Assembly (NCBI RefSeq): GCF_900111245.1
Contig: NZ_FOGO01000019.1
Span: forward strand, 103,253-167,252
DNA length: 64,000 nt
Origin: Streptomyces qinglanensis
Lineage (GTDB): Bacteria; Actinomycetota; Actinomycetes; Streptomycetales; Streptomycetaceae
Direction: 5' to 3'
A program made the translations under genes and the position numbers. Every line of letters starts with the position of its first letter. Position 1 is the first letter of the stretch. Below the pieces are notes generated by a model. The model had not been told where the DNA came from. It made no database searches and worked only from the letters and a program-made list of their open reading frames with translations. Positions 26,770 through 37,309 of this stretch are shown here, one piece after another.

Positions 26770-26881
26770 GTGTTGCGGGCCCACCGCCCGCCCTTCCCGG
26801 TGCCTCGTACCCGGCGGGTGACCGCCGGGTGACCGGTCCGGCCCTTCCCGCCGTCCCTACGCGACTCCTCGCGGAGAATTC

Positions 26882-27529
26882 ATGAACGTACTGCTCGACA
26901 ACCTGGCGCTGTTCCGCGAGGGATTCCTCGGCACGCTGTGGCTGACGGTCGTCAGCGCGCTGCTCGCCGTGGTACTCGGACTGCTGATCGCGGGCTTCCG
27001 GGTCTCGCCGGTTCCTCCGCTGCGCATCTTCGGCACACTCTGGGTGAACGTGCTGCGCAACACCCCGCTGACGCTGTTGTTCCTGGTGGCGTTCTTCGTG
27101 GTGCCCAAGGTGCTCTTCCCCGGCGTCGACTCCTTCGTCCTCGCTGTCTGCGCCTGCGGCTTCTACACCTCGTCCTTCGTCGCCGAGGCCGTCCGCTCCG
27201 GCATCAACACCGTGCCGATGGGCCAGGCCGAGGCGGCCCGCGCCATCGGTATGACGTTCACCCAGACGATGCGGATCGTGGTGCTCCCCCAGGCCACGCG
27301 CTCGGTCATCCCCCCGCTGAGCAGCATATTCATCGCGTTGACGAAGAACACCGCGGTCGCCGGTGCCTTCGACAACGTCGACCTGTTCAACATCCAGAAG
27401 ACCCTGAGCAACGACGGCTACGACATCGCCGTGATCTTCATCTGGATCACCCTCGGCTATCTGGTCATCACCTACGCCATCAACGGCCTCTTCCGGCTGC
27501 TGGAGAAGGGTCTGGAGGTCGCCCGATGA
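26882..27529 (+). CDS. gluC: Glutamate ABC transporter permease GluC
   Basis: A 215-residue HisM/GlnP-type permease with about five membrane segments, starting MNVLLDNLALFREGFLGTLW. The EAA loop AEAVRSGINTVPMGQAEAAR contacts the ATPase GluA. It pairs with GluD. Its TGA stop overlaps the gluD ATG (ATGA), indicating translational coupling. Confidence 0.94.
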   Translation: MNVLLDNLALFREGFLGTLWLTVVSALLAVVLGLLIAGFRVSPVPPLRIFGTLWVNVLRNTPLTLLFLVAFFVVPKVLFPGVDSFVLAVCACGFYTSSFVAEAVRSGINTVPMGQAEAARAIGMTFTQTMRIVVLPQATRSVIPPLSSIFIALTKNTAVAGAFDNVDLFNIQKTLSNDGYDIAVIFIWITLGYLVITYAINGLFRLLEKGLEVAR

Positions 27530-28431
27530 GCGCGAGCGTCCTGTTCGACGCGCCCGGCCCGAAGGCGCGGTTCCGCAACCTCGTCTACTCGGTCGTCGGC
27601 AGCATCGGTCTCGCCGCCCTGATCGCCTGGGTCTGCTACCGGCTCTACGACAAGGGGCAGTTCGCGGGCGAGCTGTGGGACATCTTCAACTACGCGGGCA
27701 TCCGGGAGAACATCCTCGAGGCCCTGCTGTCCACCTTGAAGGTCTTCGCACTGGCGGGCGTCTTCTCCCTGGTCTTCGCGGTGCTGCTGTGCGTGGCCCG
27801 GCTTTCCGACCACAAGCCGGTGCGCTGGGTGGCGGTCGTCTTCATCGACCTGTTCCGGTCGATCCCCCTGCTCATCACGATCTTCGCACTGTGGGTGGGC
27901 ATCCTCGGCCACATGACGCCCATGTGGGCGCTCGTGCTGGGCCTGACCATCTACAACGGCTGCGTCCAGGCCGAAGTGCTGCGGGCCGGAGTCAACTCGG
28001 TACCCAAGGGCCAGGTCGAGGCGGCCTACGCCCTGGGACTGCGCAAGACGCAGGTGACCGCCTCGGTGCTGTTCCCGCAGGCCGTACGCGCCATGCTGCC
28101 GTCCATCATCAGCCAGTTGGTGGTCACCCTCAAGGACACCTCGCTGGGCTACATCATCCTCTACCCGGAGCTGCTGTACTCGGCCCGGCTGATCGCCAAC
28201 AACACCCCGGTCGGCGGCGTCTATCCGACGGTGCAGACAGTCATCGTCTTCGGCGCCATCTACATCTCACTGTGTCTCGCCCTGGCGTGGCTCGCGAAGT
28301 TCGTCGAGCGGCGCGGCAGCCGCTCCAAGGCGGGCATCGTGCCTGCCGGGGCGAAGGAGCTCGAGGAGGCCGCGGCCCCGGCAGCTCCCGAGACGAAGGG
28401 CCCGGGCGGCGCCGCACCGCCGTCGAAGTGA
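27526..28431 (+). CDS. gluD: Glutamate ABC transporter permease GluD
   Basis: A 301-residue permease partner of GluC. About five or six membrane segments are visible, beginning with LVYSVVGSIGLAALIAWVC. The EAA loop is AEVLRAGVNSVPKGQVEAAY. The cytoplasmic tail (~265-301) is charged and then Ala/Pro-rich. ATG 27526 overlaps the gluC stop by four bases. The operon ends at the terminator at 28471. Confidence 0.94.
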   Translation: MSASVLFDAPGPKARFRNLVYSVVGSIGLAALIAWVCYRLYDKGQFAGELWDIFNYAGIRENILEALLSTLKVFALAGVFSLVFAVLLCVARLSDHKPVRWVAVVFIDLFRSIPLLITIFALWVGILGHMTPMWALVLGLTIYNGCVQAEVLRAGVNSVPKGQVEAAYALGLRKTQVTASVLFPQAVRAMLPSIISQLVVTLKDTSLGYIILYPELLYSARLIANNTPVGGVYPTVQTVIVFGAIYISLCLALAWLAKFVERRGSRSKAGIVPAGAKELEEAAAPAAPETKGPGGAAPPSK

Positions 28432-28470
28432 CCCGAGGCGCGACCGGCTGATCCGCACGGCGCCGGCACC

Positions 28471-28514
28471 GGACGGCCTGTGGCAAGGGCACCCGCCCGT
28501 GCCACAGGCCGTCC
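28471..28514 (+). terminator. Terminator of gluABCD
   Basis: A perfect 14-bp stem (28471-28484 with 28501-28514) 39 bp after gluD. The loop can form a short inner GC stem. Confidence 0.8.
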
Positions 28515-28645
28515 CTGCGTCCCAGGGCCTCACTTGACGCATGCTCAGGCAATGGGTTGCATACCAGCGTGATCGCGCACCAGGCTCCACCATCGGAGAA
28601 CCCCGGCCCCCGTCAGCACCACCAGGGCAGTGAGGTCTCCGCACC

Positions 28646-30331
28646 GTGGACCCGGTGATCGTCGTCGGGGCGGGTCCGGCCGGACTCGCCCTGTCCCTCG
28701 CCCTCGCCCGGCACGCCGTCCCCTCCGTGGTCCTGGACTCCACCGACGGCGTCCCTGCGGCCCGCGCGGCCCGCACCTGCCTGCTGCGTCCGGACACCGC
28801 CGCCGTCCTGCCCGCCCTGCCCGGACTGCGCTGGCGCTCCTGGCGCACCCGGCGCCGTGCGCAGCCGGTCGAGCGGATCGACCTGCCGCCGGAGCAGGCA
28901 CCGCTGCACATCGAACAGCACGCGCTGGAGCGGACACTGCGCGGCGCGCTGGCGGACGAGAAGCTGGCCCGGATCGTCACCGGCAGCCATGTGGACCTGC
29001 TCGAACAGGATGCCGAGGGTGTCACCGCGCACACCCGGGGCCCCTCCGGCACCTGGTGGCGCGGCAGCTACGCCGTGGGCTGCGACGGCGCACGCTCGAC
29101 CGTCCGCAAGCTGCTCGGGGTGCGCTTCCCAGGACGCACCTCGGTCGAACGGCACGCGGTCGCCGCACTGCGGGTACGACTGCCCTGGGAAGAAGGGACC
29201 TACGACGCGGACGGCCGACGCGGCGACGCCGATGTGGGCAGTGCCCTGCTGCACCGCGACCCGGACGGAGCGCCGGGAGAGGTGACCGCCCGCCCGCTCG
29301 CCGACGAGAGATGGCGGCTGGACTGGCTGCTGCCGCCGCGCGGCGACCTGGTCACCCCCGAGGAGATGCTGGAGCGGGTGGCGGAGACGCTCGCGATCTG
29401 GTCCGAGGAGTCGGTGAGCTCCGCGGCGCCGGCCCGCAGCGGGTCCGCGGGCGGGCGCGGACCCGGTTCCGGACCGCAGGAACCCGCCCCGCGCGGCGGT
29501 GTCGGACCGTACGAACTCGTGGACACCGGTGTGCACACCGTCCACCAGCGGCTGGCCCGGCACTGGCGCGTGCAGCGCGTCTTCCTCGCCGGGGACGCCG
29601 CCCACCTGACCGGCGCGCTGGGAGTGCAGTCCGTCGACGAGGGGCTGCGGGACGCGGCCAACCTCGCCTGGAAGCTCGCACTGGCCTGGCACCACGGTCA
29701 CGGCGCGGCGGCGGACACCCTGCTGGACAGCTACGAGTCGGAGCGGCGGGGTGCCGTGGCCGCCCGGCTGCGCGCCGTCGATCAGACGCTGCCCGTGGTA
29801 CGGCGCGGCGGCGGGCTGCGTGCGCTGCTCCCGGGCGGGGGTGCGCGCTCCCATCTGGGGCTGCTCACCGACGGCCACTTGGGGCGCGGACTGCTGGGCG
29901 CGCCCCCCACCTACGCCCGCACGCCGTTGACGTCTCCGCGCCTGAATGCTGAGACGGTGTCGGTCGGAACGGCCCCCGGGGCGCCCGTTTCCGACGTCCC
30001 GGTCACGGCCGCGGACGGTTCCCGCGGCGCGCTGCACGAATGGTTGGGCGGGCCCGGCGGCGAGCTGCTGGTGCTGCTGGTGGCCCCGGGCACCGGCGTA
30101 TGGGACAGCAAGCACTGGCTGACGGCGGGCATGATGCCCGAACTGGCTTCCGCCGTGGCGGAGCTACCGTTGCGCGCGACGCTGCTGGTCGCCGAGAGCT
30201 ACCCGGAGGCGGCGGCGCACACGGTGCTGGCGATCCGCGCGGACGGCCATCTCGCAGCGGCATTTCCCGCGGGACGCCCGCACGCGCTGCGGGCCTGCGC
30301 GGAGGCGGTGCGCGGAGGCGCGCACACCTGA
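28646..30331 (+). CDS. FAD-dependent aromatic-hydroxylase-type monooxygenase
   Basis: A 561-residue class A flavoprotein monooxygenase (PheA/TfdB type). The Rossmann motif is VIVVGAGPAGLALSLALARH, the second FAD motif GCDGARSTVRKLLGV, and the GD motif VFLAGDAAHLTGALGVQSVD. The C-terminal thioredoxin-like region lies after ~400. Such enzymes hydroxylate aromatic or polyketide substrates with NAD(P)H and O2. It stands alone between gluD and recX (convergent), so its substrate cannot be inferred. The GTG start at 28646 has GAGG ~11 bases upstream. Confidence 0.85.
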   Translation: MDPVIVVGAGPAGLALSLALARHAVPSVVLDSTDGVPAARAARTCLLRPDTAAVLPALPGLRWRSWRTRRRAQPVERIDLPPEQAPLHIEQHALERTLRGALADEKLARIVTGSHVDLLEQDAEGVTAHTRGPSGTWWRGSYAVGCDGARSTVRKLLGVRFPGRTSVERHAVAALRVRLPWEEGTYDADGRRGDADVGSALLHRDPDGAPGEVTARPLADERWRLDWLLPPRGDLVTPEEMLERVAETLAIWSEESVSSAAPARSGSAGGRGPGSGPQEPAPRGGVGPYELVDTGVHTVHQRLARHWRVQRVFLAGDAAHLTGALGVQSVDEGLRDAANLAWKLALAWHHGHGAAADTLLDSYESERRGAVAARLRAVDQTLPVVRRGGGLRALLPGGGARSHLGLLTDGHLGRGLLGAPPTYARTPLTSPRLNAETVSVGTAPGAPVSDVPVTAADGSRGALHEWLGGPGGELLVLLVAPGTGVWDSKHWLTAGMMPELASAVAELPLRATLLVAESYPEAAAHTVLAIRADGHLAAAFPAGRPHALRACAEAVRGGAHT

Positions 30332-30470
30332 GGCCACGGCCGCTCCTGCGGCGCGGCACCGTGTGGCGCGCGGTGTGCCGCCCGGGCCGGGTGCGGCAGG
30401 TTCGGCAGCGCCCGGTTGCGGCGGGCTGCCGGACCGCCGGCCAGGTTGCCGTCCGGCCCGCTCACCGCCG

Positions 30471-31187
30471 TCACAGGCCATGGAGATACTCGTCGAGCAT
30501 CTCCGGGTCCTCGCCCTCCTCCTCGAGCGCCCGCCGGACCACCCGGAGCGCGAGGCCCTCGGAGTACCCCTTGCGGGCCAGCATGCCGACGAGCCGCCGA
30601 AGGCGCTTCTCCCGGTCGAGGCCCCTGGTGGAGCGCAGTTTGCGCGCCACCAGGGCGCGGGCGGTCTCCTCCTCGGAGTCGGAGTCGAGCCGGCCGACGG
30701 CCTCGTCGATCACGGTGGAGTCCACGCCCTTGGTGCGCAGTTCCCGGGCGAGCGCCCTGCGGGCCAGACCTCTGCTGTGGTGGCGGGAGTCCACCCAGGC
30801 GGTGGCGAACGCGGCGTCGTCGATGAGACCGACGTCCTCGAATCGGGCCAGCACCTCCTCCGCCGCCTCCTCGGGCACCTCCCGCTTGCGGAGCGCGTCG
30901 GCGAGCTGCCGTCGCGTCCGGGGGGTGCCGGTGAGGAGTCGGAGACAGATGGCCCTGGCCCGCTCCACCGGATCCTTCGGCTCGCCCTCCGCCCCGGGGC
31001 CCCGCCCCCCGTCCGGGCCCCGCCCCCGGTTCCGGGACGACGCACGCGATGGTCCCGCTTCGGCCCTCGACGGAGCGGGACCATCGCTGTCCTGGATATC
31101 CGCCGGCAGGCCGTCGCCCCAGCGGGCGGAGGCCGGCGGCGGCTCCGGGGAAGGCGTGTACTCCGGCCAGTCGCTGCGCCGTGTCAC
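30471..31187 (-). CDS. recX: RecA regulator RecX
   Basis: A 238-residue RecX, which binds RecA filaments and inhibits recombinase and coprotease activity. The first ~75 residues are low-complexity and Pro/Gly-rich. The helical repeats follow, with RTRRQLADALRKREVPEEAA, FEDVGLIDDAAFATAWVDSR and SRGLARRALARELRTKGVD. It starts three bases after the recA stop and must be co-transcribed with recA, so it falls under the same SOS control. Confidence 0.93.
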   Translation of the reverse strand: MTRRSDWPEYTPSPEPPPASARWGDGLPADIQDSDGPAPSRAEAGPSRASSRNRGRGPDGGRGPGAEGEPKDPVERARAICLRLLTGTPRTRRQLADALRKREVPEEAAEEVLARFEDVGLIDDAAFATAWVDSRHHSRGLARRALARELRTKGVDSTVIDEAVGRLDSDSEEETARALVARKLRSTRGLDREKRLRRLVGMLARKGYSEGLALRVVRRALEEEGEDPEMLDEYLHGL

Positions 31188-31190
31188 GAA

Positions 31191-32348
<1,158 letters not shown>

Positions 32349-32477
32349 GGGTGCCACCCGGTTGTTTGCTTGAGTCGATCGCTTCACGTCTCACGACGCT
32401 AGCGGCTGCCACTGACAATCGGTCCGGACCCGCGCTCACTGGGCCATGGCCTGAGCGGGCGTGCTCACCGGAGCCTC

Positions 32478-32508
32478 CATAAGAATCGATGTTCGATTTT
32501 TGCGTCAA
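32478..32508 (-). promoter_or_regulatory. recA promoter with LexA (SOS) box
   Basis: On the minus strand TTGACG (32508-32503) is a good -35. Seventeen to eighteen bases later TTCTTA/TCTTAT can serve as -10. Between them TCGAACATCGATTCT (32496-32482) matches the actinobacterial LexA consensus CGAAC-n4-GTTCG in 8 of 10 fixed positions and resembles the known Streptomyces recA box. Confidence 0.8.
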
Positions 32509-32604
32509 GTCGCCCCGCACGCCTGTGGAAAACCCGCAGAACCGCAGATGAGGGCGCCGAAGCGACGGGGAAGCGGGCCCGGCGCCGCCGAGGATCCGTC
32601 TCGC

Positions 32605-33897
32605 TCACCGGCCGCGGCGCCACCACCGACTGCCCCCCTCGCCCCCCGCACGACCCTTGTGCCCCTCGTGCCTCTTACGTCCCCCACGTCCCCCACGGTC
32701 CTTCCGCCGCCGCGGAAGCGGCCCGTCCCCGTCACCCGGTACGTCGTAGCGCTTCACATACGCGCTGAGGAACCCCTGGAGCGTCGCCGTGGCGGGGATC
32801 GCGACCAGCGCGCCCACGACCCCCAGCAGCGAGGTCCCGGCGACCACCGAGCCGAAGGCGACGGCCGGGTGGATGTCCACCGTGCGCGCCGTGATGCGCG
32901 GCTGCAGGACGTAGTTCTCCAGTTGCTGGTAGAGCACGATGAACACCAGGACCCACAAGGCGGTCCAGGGGTCCACGGTGAACGCGATCAGCAGCGGCAG
33001 CGCCCCGCCGATGTAGGTACCGACGGTGGGCACGAACTGCGAGACCACTCCGACCCAGACCGCCAGCGCGGCGGCATAGGGCACGCCGAGCAGTTCGAGG
33101 AAGACGTAGTGCGCACCGCCGGAGATCAACGCCATCAGGGCCCGCGAGTAGAGATAGCCTCCGGTCTTGGCCACAGCGATCTCCCAGGCCCGCAGCACCT
33201 CCGCCTGCCGCGCGGGCGGCAGCACCGAGCACAGCGCCACCCGCAGGCGGGGCGCCTCGGCGGCGAAGTAGAAGGTGAACAGGGCGACCGTCAGGAGCTG
33301 GAAGACCCCGCCCAGCAGGGTGGCGGAGATCCCCCACACGTTCCGCGCCCCACTGCGCAGGAATCCGCGCGCCCAGTCGGAGTGGACGACCCGGGAGCGC
33401 AGCCTGTCGACGTCCAGGTCGGTGCGGAAGTGGGCGTTGCTCCAGCGGAGCACGTCGGAGACATAGCGGGGCAGGTTCTCCACGATGTGGCTGACCTGCT
33501 CGACGAAGAGCGAGCCGAGCGCCCCGAAGAACCCCGCCGCGACGGCCAGGAGGACGACGGAGACCAGCGCGGTGGCCGGGCCGCGCCGCACGCCGCGCCG
33601 GGACAGACCGGCGACGGCGGGTTCCATGGCCAGCGCCAGGAAGAACGCGATCAGCACGTTCAGCAGCAGACCGAGAACACGCAGGAAGGCCCAGCTGAGG
33701 ATCTGGTAGGCGGCGAGGAGGCCGAGCGCGAGCACGAAGGCACGGGGCAGCCAGCCCGGCATACCGGAGGCCCGCGCTCTGGGGTGCGGTCCGGGCGGCT
33801 CCCCCGAGCCGGTCCCCCCGATCGCCGGGCCGCCGCTCCCGGCTCCGCTCCCGGCGCGACCGTCCCGCTGCCCCTCGTCGTCGCCCGGTGCACCCAC
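32605..33897 (-). CDS. AI-2E family transporter (PerM/TqsA-type permease)
   Basis: A 430-residue membrane protein of the AI-2E superfamily, with about seven or eight membrane segments and the central soluble region typical of the family. The C-terminal motif region runs LYQQLENYVLQPRITARTVD, IHPAVAFGSVVAGTSLLGVV, a strong family marker. Family members export AI-2 or act as Na+/H+ antiporters; the substrate here is unknown. N-terminal 45 and C-terminal 50 residues are low-complexity, Gly/Arg-rich. The GTG at 33897 is the longest start; MPGWLPRA about 46 residues in could be the real one. It follows the DUF3046 gene. Confidence 0.85.
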   Translation of the reverse strand: MGAPGDDEGQRDGRAGSGAGSGGPAIGGTGSGEPPGPHPRARASGMPGWLPRAFVLALGLLAAYQILSWAFLRVLGLLLNVLIAFFLALAMEPAVAGLSRRGVRRGPATALVSVVLLAVAAGFFGALGSLFVEQVSHIVENLPRYVSDVLRWSNAHFRTDLDVDRLRSRVVHSDWARGFLRSGARNVWGISATLLGGVFQLLTVALFTFYFAAEAPRLRVALCSVLPPARQAEVLRAWEIAVAKTGGYLYSRALMALISGGAHYVFLELLGVPYAAALAVWVGVVSQFVPTVGTYIGGALPLLIAFTVDPWTALWVLVFIVLYQQLENYVLQPRITARTVDIHPAVAFGSVVAGTSLLGVVGALVAIPATATLQGFLSAYVKRYDVPGDGDGPLPRRRKDRGGRGGRKRHEGHKGRAGGEGGSRWWRRGR

Positions 33898-33940
33898 CAG
33901 GCAAGTTTCGCGCCCGCGGAGACGGCGTCCGGTAAACGAC

Positions 33941-34135
33941 TCACCTCTTGTGCGCGGGGACCTCCATGACGTCGCACACCACGCGCCAGATGTCCTTCGC
34001 GTCCCAGCCCGCGGCGAGCGCGTCGTGCACCGTCCGGCCGCCCAGACCGGACATCACATGGTCGTGCGCGAAGGAGTCGGCGTACGACTCGCCGAAGTGC
34101 TCCGCCATCCGCTGCCAGAAGTCCGTCAACCGCAT
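33941..34135 (-). CDS. DUF3046 small protein
   Basis: A 64-residue protein, MRLTDFWQRMAEHFGESYAD then SFAHDHVMSGLGGRTVHDAL, the complete DUF3046 signature found near recA in actinobacteria. It contains no membrane segment and is probably a small helical cytosolic protein of unknown function. It lies 43 bp upstream of the AI-2E gene on the same strand. Confidence 0.88.
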   Translation of the reverse strand: MRLTDFWQRMAEHFGESYADSFAHDHVMSGLGGRTVHDALAAGWDAKDIWRVVCDVMEVPAHKR

Positions 34136-34214
34136 GACTCCAGTATCCAGCCCTCAGGGGTCGGCTCTCCCCGACCGCCCGGCGCCCGGGGGCGCGCGGG
34201 CCTACCGTCGGGGA

Positions 34215-35120
34215 ATGGCTCCCTGTGGATCGGTCCTCTCCCGTGCGGAGAACTTCATCTGGCTGACGGCGCGCGTCCTGGAGCAGCGCCGATTCGCGTA
34301 CGACTTCCTGGACGGCGATCCGGGCGCCGTCGAGACGGCCCTCGACGCCTACCGCAACAGCGACGGCGGCTACGGCCACGCACTCGACCCCGATCTGCGC
34401 GGCCCGGTGAGCCAGCCGCTGCACACCGCCGCCGCCGTGCGGATCCTGGACAGCATCGGGCGCTGTGCCGGGCAGCGGGTGGAGCGCATCGGCCGCTATC
34501 TGACAGCGGTCTCCACCCCTGAGGGTGCGCTGCCCGCCGTGCACCCCTCGCTGCGCGGCTGTCCGGCAGCGCCCTGGTTCCCGGTCGTGGACACCCCGCC
34601 GGGCGACCTGCTGGCCACCGGCCCGGTGGTCGGCGCCCTGCACCGCAACAACGTGTGGCACGCGTGGCTGTTCCGCGCGACGGACTACTGCTGGAGCGCC
34701 GTCGAGTCCCTGGGCAAGACCCATCCGTACGAGGTACGAGCGGCGCTCGCCTTCCTGGAGGGTGTACCCGACCGGCCCCGTGCCGAGGCCGCCGCGGAGC
34801 GTCTGGGGACGCTGGTGCGCGAGCAGCGCCTCGTCGTGACCGACCCGGACCGCAGGGCGGACCTCCCGCTCCCCTCGGGGTATGCGCCGGGCGAGTACCA
34901 CTATCCGACCGACTTCGCGCGTGCTCCCCGCTCGCCCGCCCGCCGCTGGTTCTCCGACGTGGAGCTGGAGCGGGCACTGGACCATCTGGTCGGCCGCCAG
35001 CGGGACGACGGCGGCTGGGACCTCGACCGGCACCACTGGGCACCGGGGACTGCGCTGGAGGGACGTCCACGGGTCACGCTGGAGGCGCTGCACACGCTGC
35101 GGGCCTACGGCCGGCTGTGA
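34215..35120 (+). CDS. Prenyltransferase/squalene-oxidase-repeat-like alpha/alpha-barrel protein
   Basis: A 301-residue protein with repeat-like motifs seen in terpenoid-cyclase-fold proteins, such as YRNSDGGYGHALDPDLRGPV near residue 40 and GRQRDDGGWDLDRHHWAPGT near the C-terminus. No DXDD or metal-binding motif is present, so it need not be a cyclase. I use ATG 34215. No ribosome binding site precedes it, but TACCGT at 34203-34208 could be a -10 for a leaderless mRNA. It is divergent from the DUF3046 gene. The function is unknown. Confidence 0.7.
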   Translation: MAPCGSVLSRAENFIWLTARVLEQRRFAYDFLDGDPGAVETALDAYRNSDGGYGHALDPDLRGPVSQPLHTAAAVRILDSIGRCAGQRVERIGRYLTAVSTPEGALPAVHPSLRGCPAAPWFPVVDTPPGDLLATGPVVGALHRNNVWHAWLFRATDYCWSAVESLGKTHPYEVRAALAFLEGVPDRPRAEAAAERLGTLVREQRLVVTDPDRRADLPLPSGYAPGEYHYPTDFARAPRSPARRWFSDVELERALDHLVGRQRDDGGWDLDRHHWAPGTALEGRPRVTLEALHTLRAYGRL

Positions 35121-35209
35121 GCACACTCCCGGCGGCTCGTCCTCCGGTGCGGCGCCGCGAGGACGCGGGCCGGATCACGCGGGCCGCCGGGATCCGCGGA
35201 CGGGGTGCC

Positions 35210-35515
35210 CTAACCCAGCGCCCGTACGCCTGCCGTGACCAGCACCGCGGCGGCGACGACCACCAGGAACGGCGCCCGCAGCGCCAGCGCGGCAGCGGCA
35301 GCGGCGAGCCCGGCGGCGCGGGCGTCGAGCACCAGCGACACCTGGTCGGCGAAGGTCTGCTGCGCGATCAGTGCCGCGAGCAGCGCGACGGGCAGCAGCC
35401 CGGCCAGTCGCTGGACCAGGGGCCGCTCCAGCACTCCCGCAGGCACCGAGAGGCCGAGCAGCTTCACCAGGTAGCAGCCGAGGGCTGTGGCCCCTATGGC
35501 GATCCACACGCTCAC
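35210..35515 (-). CDS. azlD: AzlD-type branched-chain amino acid export subunit
   Basis: A 101-residue protein with about four membrane segments (WIAIGATALGCYLVKLLGLS, LAGLLPVALLAALIAQQTFA and others), matching AzlD in size and in position after azlC. AzlCD exports branched-chain amino acids or analogues such as azaleucine. Its GTG start (35515) overlaps the azlC stop in a GTGA, implying coupled translation. Confidence 0.9.
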   Translation of the reverse strand: MSVWIAIGATALGCYLVKLLGLSVPAGVLERPLVQRLAGLLPVALLAALIAQQTFADQVSLVLDARAAGLAAAAAALALRAPFLVVVAAAVLVTAGVRALG

Positions 35516-36348
35516 CGTGCCTCCTCGGTCGTGGTCCGCTCCGCTTCCCGCGCCGCCCGCCGACGGGGCAGCGTTCTGCCGTGCACCAGCAGCACGAGGG
35601 GTGCCGCCAGCGCGGCGGCCAGCACCGGCACCCCGGCAGGCAGCACCGGCAGCAGCCCGAGTCCCAGGGCGACGGCGAGAGCTGCTGTCGCCCGCTCCGA
35701 GCCGGTGCGGAGCATGGGCGCCAGCAGGGCGAGGAAGGCCGCGGGGCCGGCCGCGTCCAGGCCCCAGGTGTCCGTGTCGCCCAAGGCGCCGGCGCCCAGC
35801 GCGCCGATCAGGGTGGTGAGGTTCCACAGCACGAACAGCGTCGCCCCGGTGACGGTGAAACCGAGCCGGACCGCGTGCTGTCCGCGCTGCGCCAGGGCGA
35901 CGGCCGAGGTCTCGTCGATCACCCAGTGCGCGGCGGCCAGTCGCACACTGCCGCGCAGCCCCAGCAGCCGGGAGAGCCGCAGCCCGTAGAAGGCGTTCCG
36001 GAAGCTGAGGAAGAAGGCACCGGCAGCGGCGGTCAGGGGCCCGCCTCCGGCGGCGAGCGCGCCGACGAGGGCGAACTGCGAGGCGCCGGTGAAGACGAAC
36101 AGGCTCAGGGCGCAGGTCTGGGCGAGGGAGACGCCCGCGCCGGCGGCCGTCACGCCGAAGGCGAACCCGGAGAGACCGACCGCGACGCCGACGCCCAGTG
36201 CGTCCCGTACGACGGCTCGGTCGTCGCGCCCGCCGTGCGGGCTCTCCGCTGCGGCCTCGCCCGGCGCGCTCGGTATGCCGGTGGTTTCCGGGGGTGCGGA
36301 GGCGCCCGGCGCCTCCGGTTGGTCGAGGGTTTCTCTCTGCTGTGGCAC
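35512..36348 (-). CDS. azlC: AzlC-type branched-chain amino acid permease
   Basis: A 278-residue AzlC with several membrane segments after a ~45-residue acidic leader. Family motifs include GLSGFAFGVTAAGAGVSLAQ, LFVFTGASQFALVGALAAGG, FFLSFRNAFYGLRLSRLL and AHWVIDETSAVAL. It forms the large subunit with AzlD, whose gene overlaps. It begins 24 bp after the AraC-type regulator on the same strand, so regulator and exporter are likely one operon. Confidence 0.92.
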   Translation of the reverse strand: MPQQRETLDQPEAPGASAPPETTGIPSAPGEAAAESPHGGRDDRAVVRDALGVGVAVGLSGFAFGVTAAGAGVSLAQTCALSLFVFTGASQFALVGALAAGGGPLTAAAGAFFLSFRNAFYGLRLSRLLGLRGSVRLAAAHWVIDETSAVALAQRGQHAVRLGFTVTGATLFVLWNLTTLIGALGAGALGDTDTWGLDAAGPAAFLALLAPMLRTGSERATAALAVALGLGLLPVLPAGVPVLAAALAAPLVLLVHGRTLPRRRAAREAERTTTEEAR

Positions 36349-36372
36349 GCGGTCACGTTAGGGAACCGGAGT

Positions 36373-37218
36373 TCATCCGTTCTTGTACGTTCTTGCACGC
36401 CCCCGCCGGTAGGCGCCGGGCGGTACGCCGATGATCCGCCCGAAGTGCCGTGTCAGGTGGGACTGGTCGGTGAAGCCGACGGCCGTGGCCGTCTCCGCGA
36501 GTGGCAGCCCCGCGTCCAGCAGGGTGCGTGCCCGGTGCACGCGCGCGTCCGTCAGCCAGGTGTGCGGCGGCATCCCGTACATCCGGCGGAAGGCGCGCAG
36601 CAGGGCGAAGGGGCTGGTCCCCAGTTCGGCGGCGAGGCTCTCCAGAGTGGGCGGGTCGGCCATCCGCTCTTCCAGCACCGCGCGGGCCCGCAGCGCGTAC
36701 CGGGCGCCCGCGAGGCGGACCGGGCGTTCGGGCAGCACGCCGCCGTGCAGTGTCAGCAGCCGGGCGACCACCGCGTGCAGGTGGGTGTCGGCGGCGAGCG
36801 CGTCGCCCTCGCCGAGCGCCCGGTGCACGGCCCGCACCTGGTGGGCCGAGACCGGGTCGTCGGCAGCCGCGACGGTGAACCCGGGGGTGCCCCGGAGGCT
36901 GGTGGTCTCGGCCGCGATCCGGGCGACCAGGGCGGCGTCGGGGTAGAGCACCTCGTAGGACCAGCCCTCGGGCGTCCCGGCGTGCCCGGTGTGCATCGTG
37001 TCCGGGTTGATCAGCGCCATTCCTCCGGCGCCCACCCGGTGCACGCGGCCGCCGTGGTGGAACGCCTCCACCCCGTCGGTGATGGCGGCCAGCACATAGG
37101 TCTCGTGCGTGTGCCGGGCGAACGTCTTGCGGATGTAGCGCGCCCGCAGCAGGTCCACTCCCGGCAGCTTCGGCGACTGCCAGTAGTGCGCCTTCTCCTC
37201 CCGCGTCATGTCCCCCAT
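36373..37218 (-). CDS. AraC-family regulator of azlCD
   Basis: A 281-residue regulator: an N-terminal cupin-like sensing domain (RKTFARHTHETYVLAAITDG, INPDTMHTG) and a C-terminal pair of helix-turn-helix motifs (PFALLRAFRRMYGMPPHTWL and TAVGFTDQSHLTRHFGRIIG). I start at ATG 37218; ATG 37209 is possible and no ribosome binding site is ideally spaced for either. Its position just before azlC suggests it controls amino acid export in response to the substrate. Confidence 0.87.
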   Translation of the reverse strand: MGDMTREEKAHYWQSPKLPGVDLLRARYIRKTFARHTHETYVLAAITDGVEAFHHGGRVHRVGAGGMALINPDTMHTGHAGTPEGWSYEVLYPDAALVARIAAETTSLRGTPGFTVAAADDPVSAHQVRAVHRALGEGDALAADTHLHAVVARLLTLHGGVLPERPVRLAGARYALRARAVLEERMADPPTLESLAAELGTSPFALLRAFRRMYGMPPHTWLTDARVHRARTLLDAGLPLAETATAVGFTDQSHLTRHFGRIIGVPPGAYRRGRARTYKNG

Positions 37219-37309
37219 TGTCCTCCGTTCCGATGCTCCGATGACCGGATGCTCCGATGAGCGGAGGCTGGGTCGGCTTCGGCGCCGCTCTTCCGGGCGC
37301 CCCCGGGCG

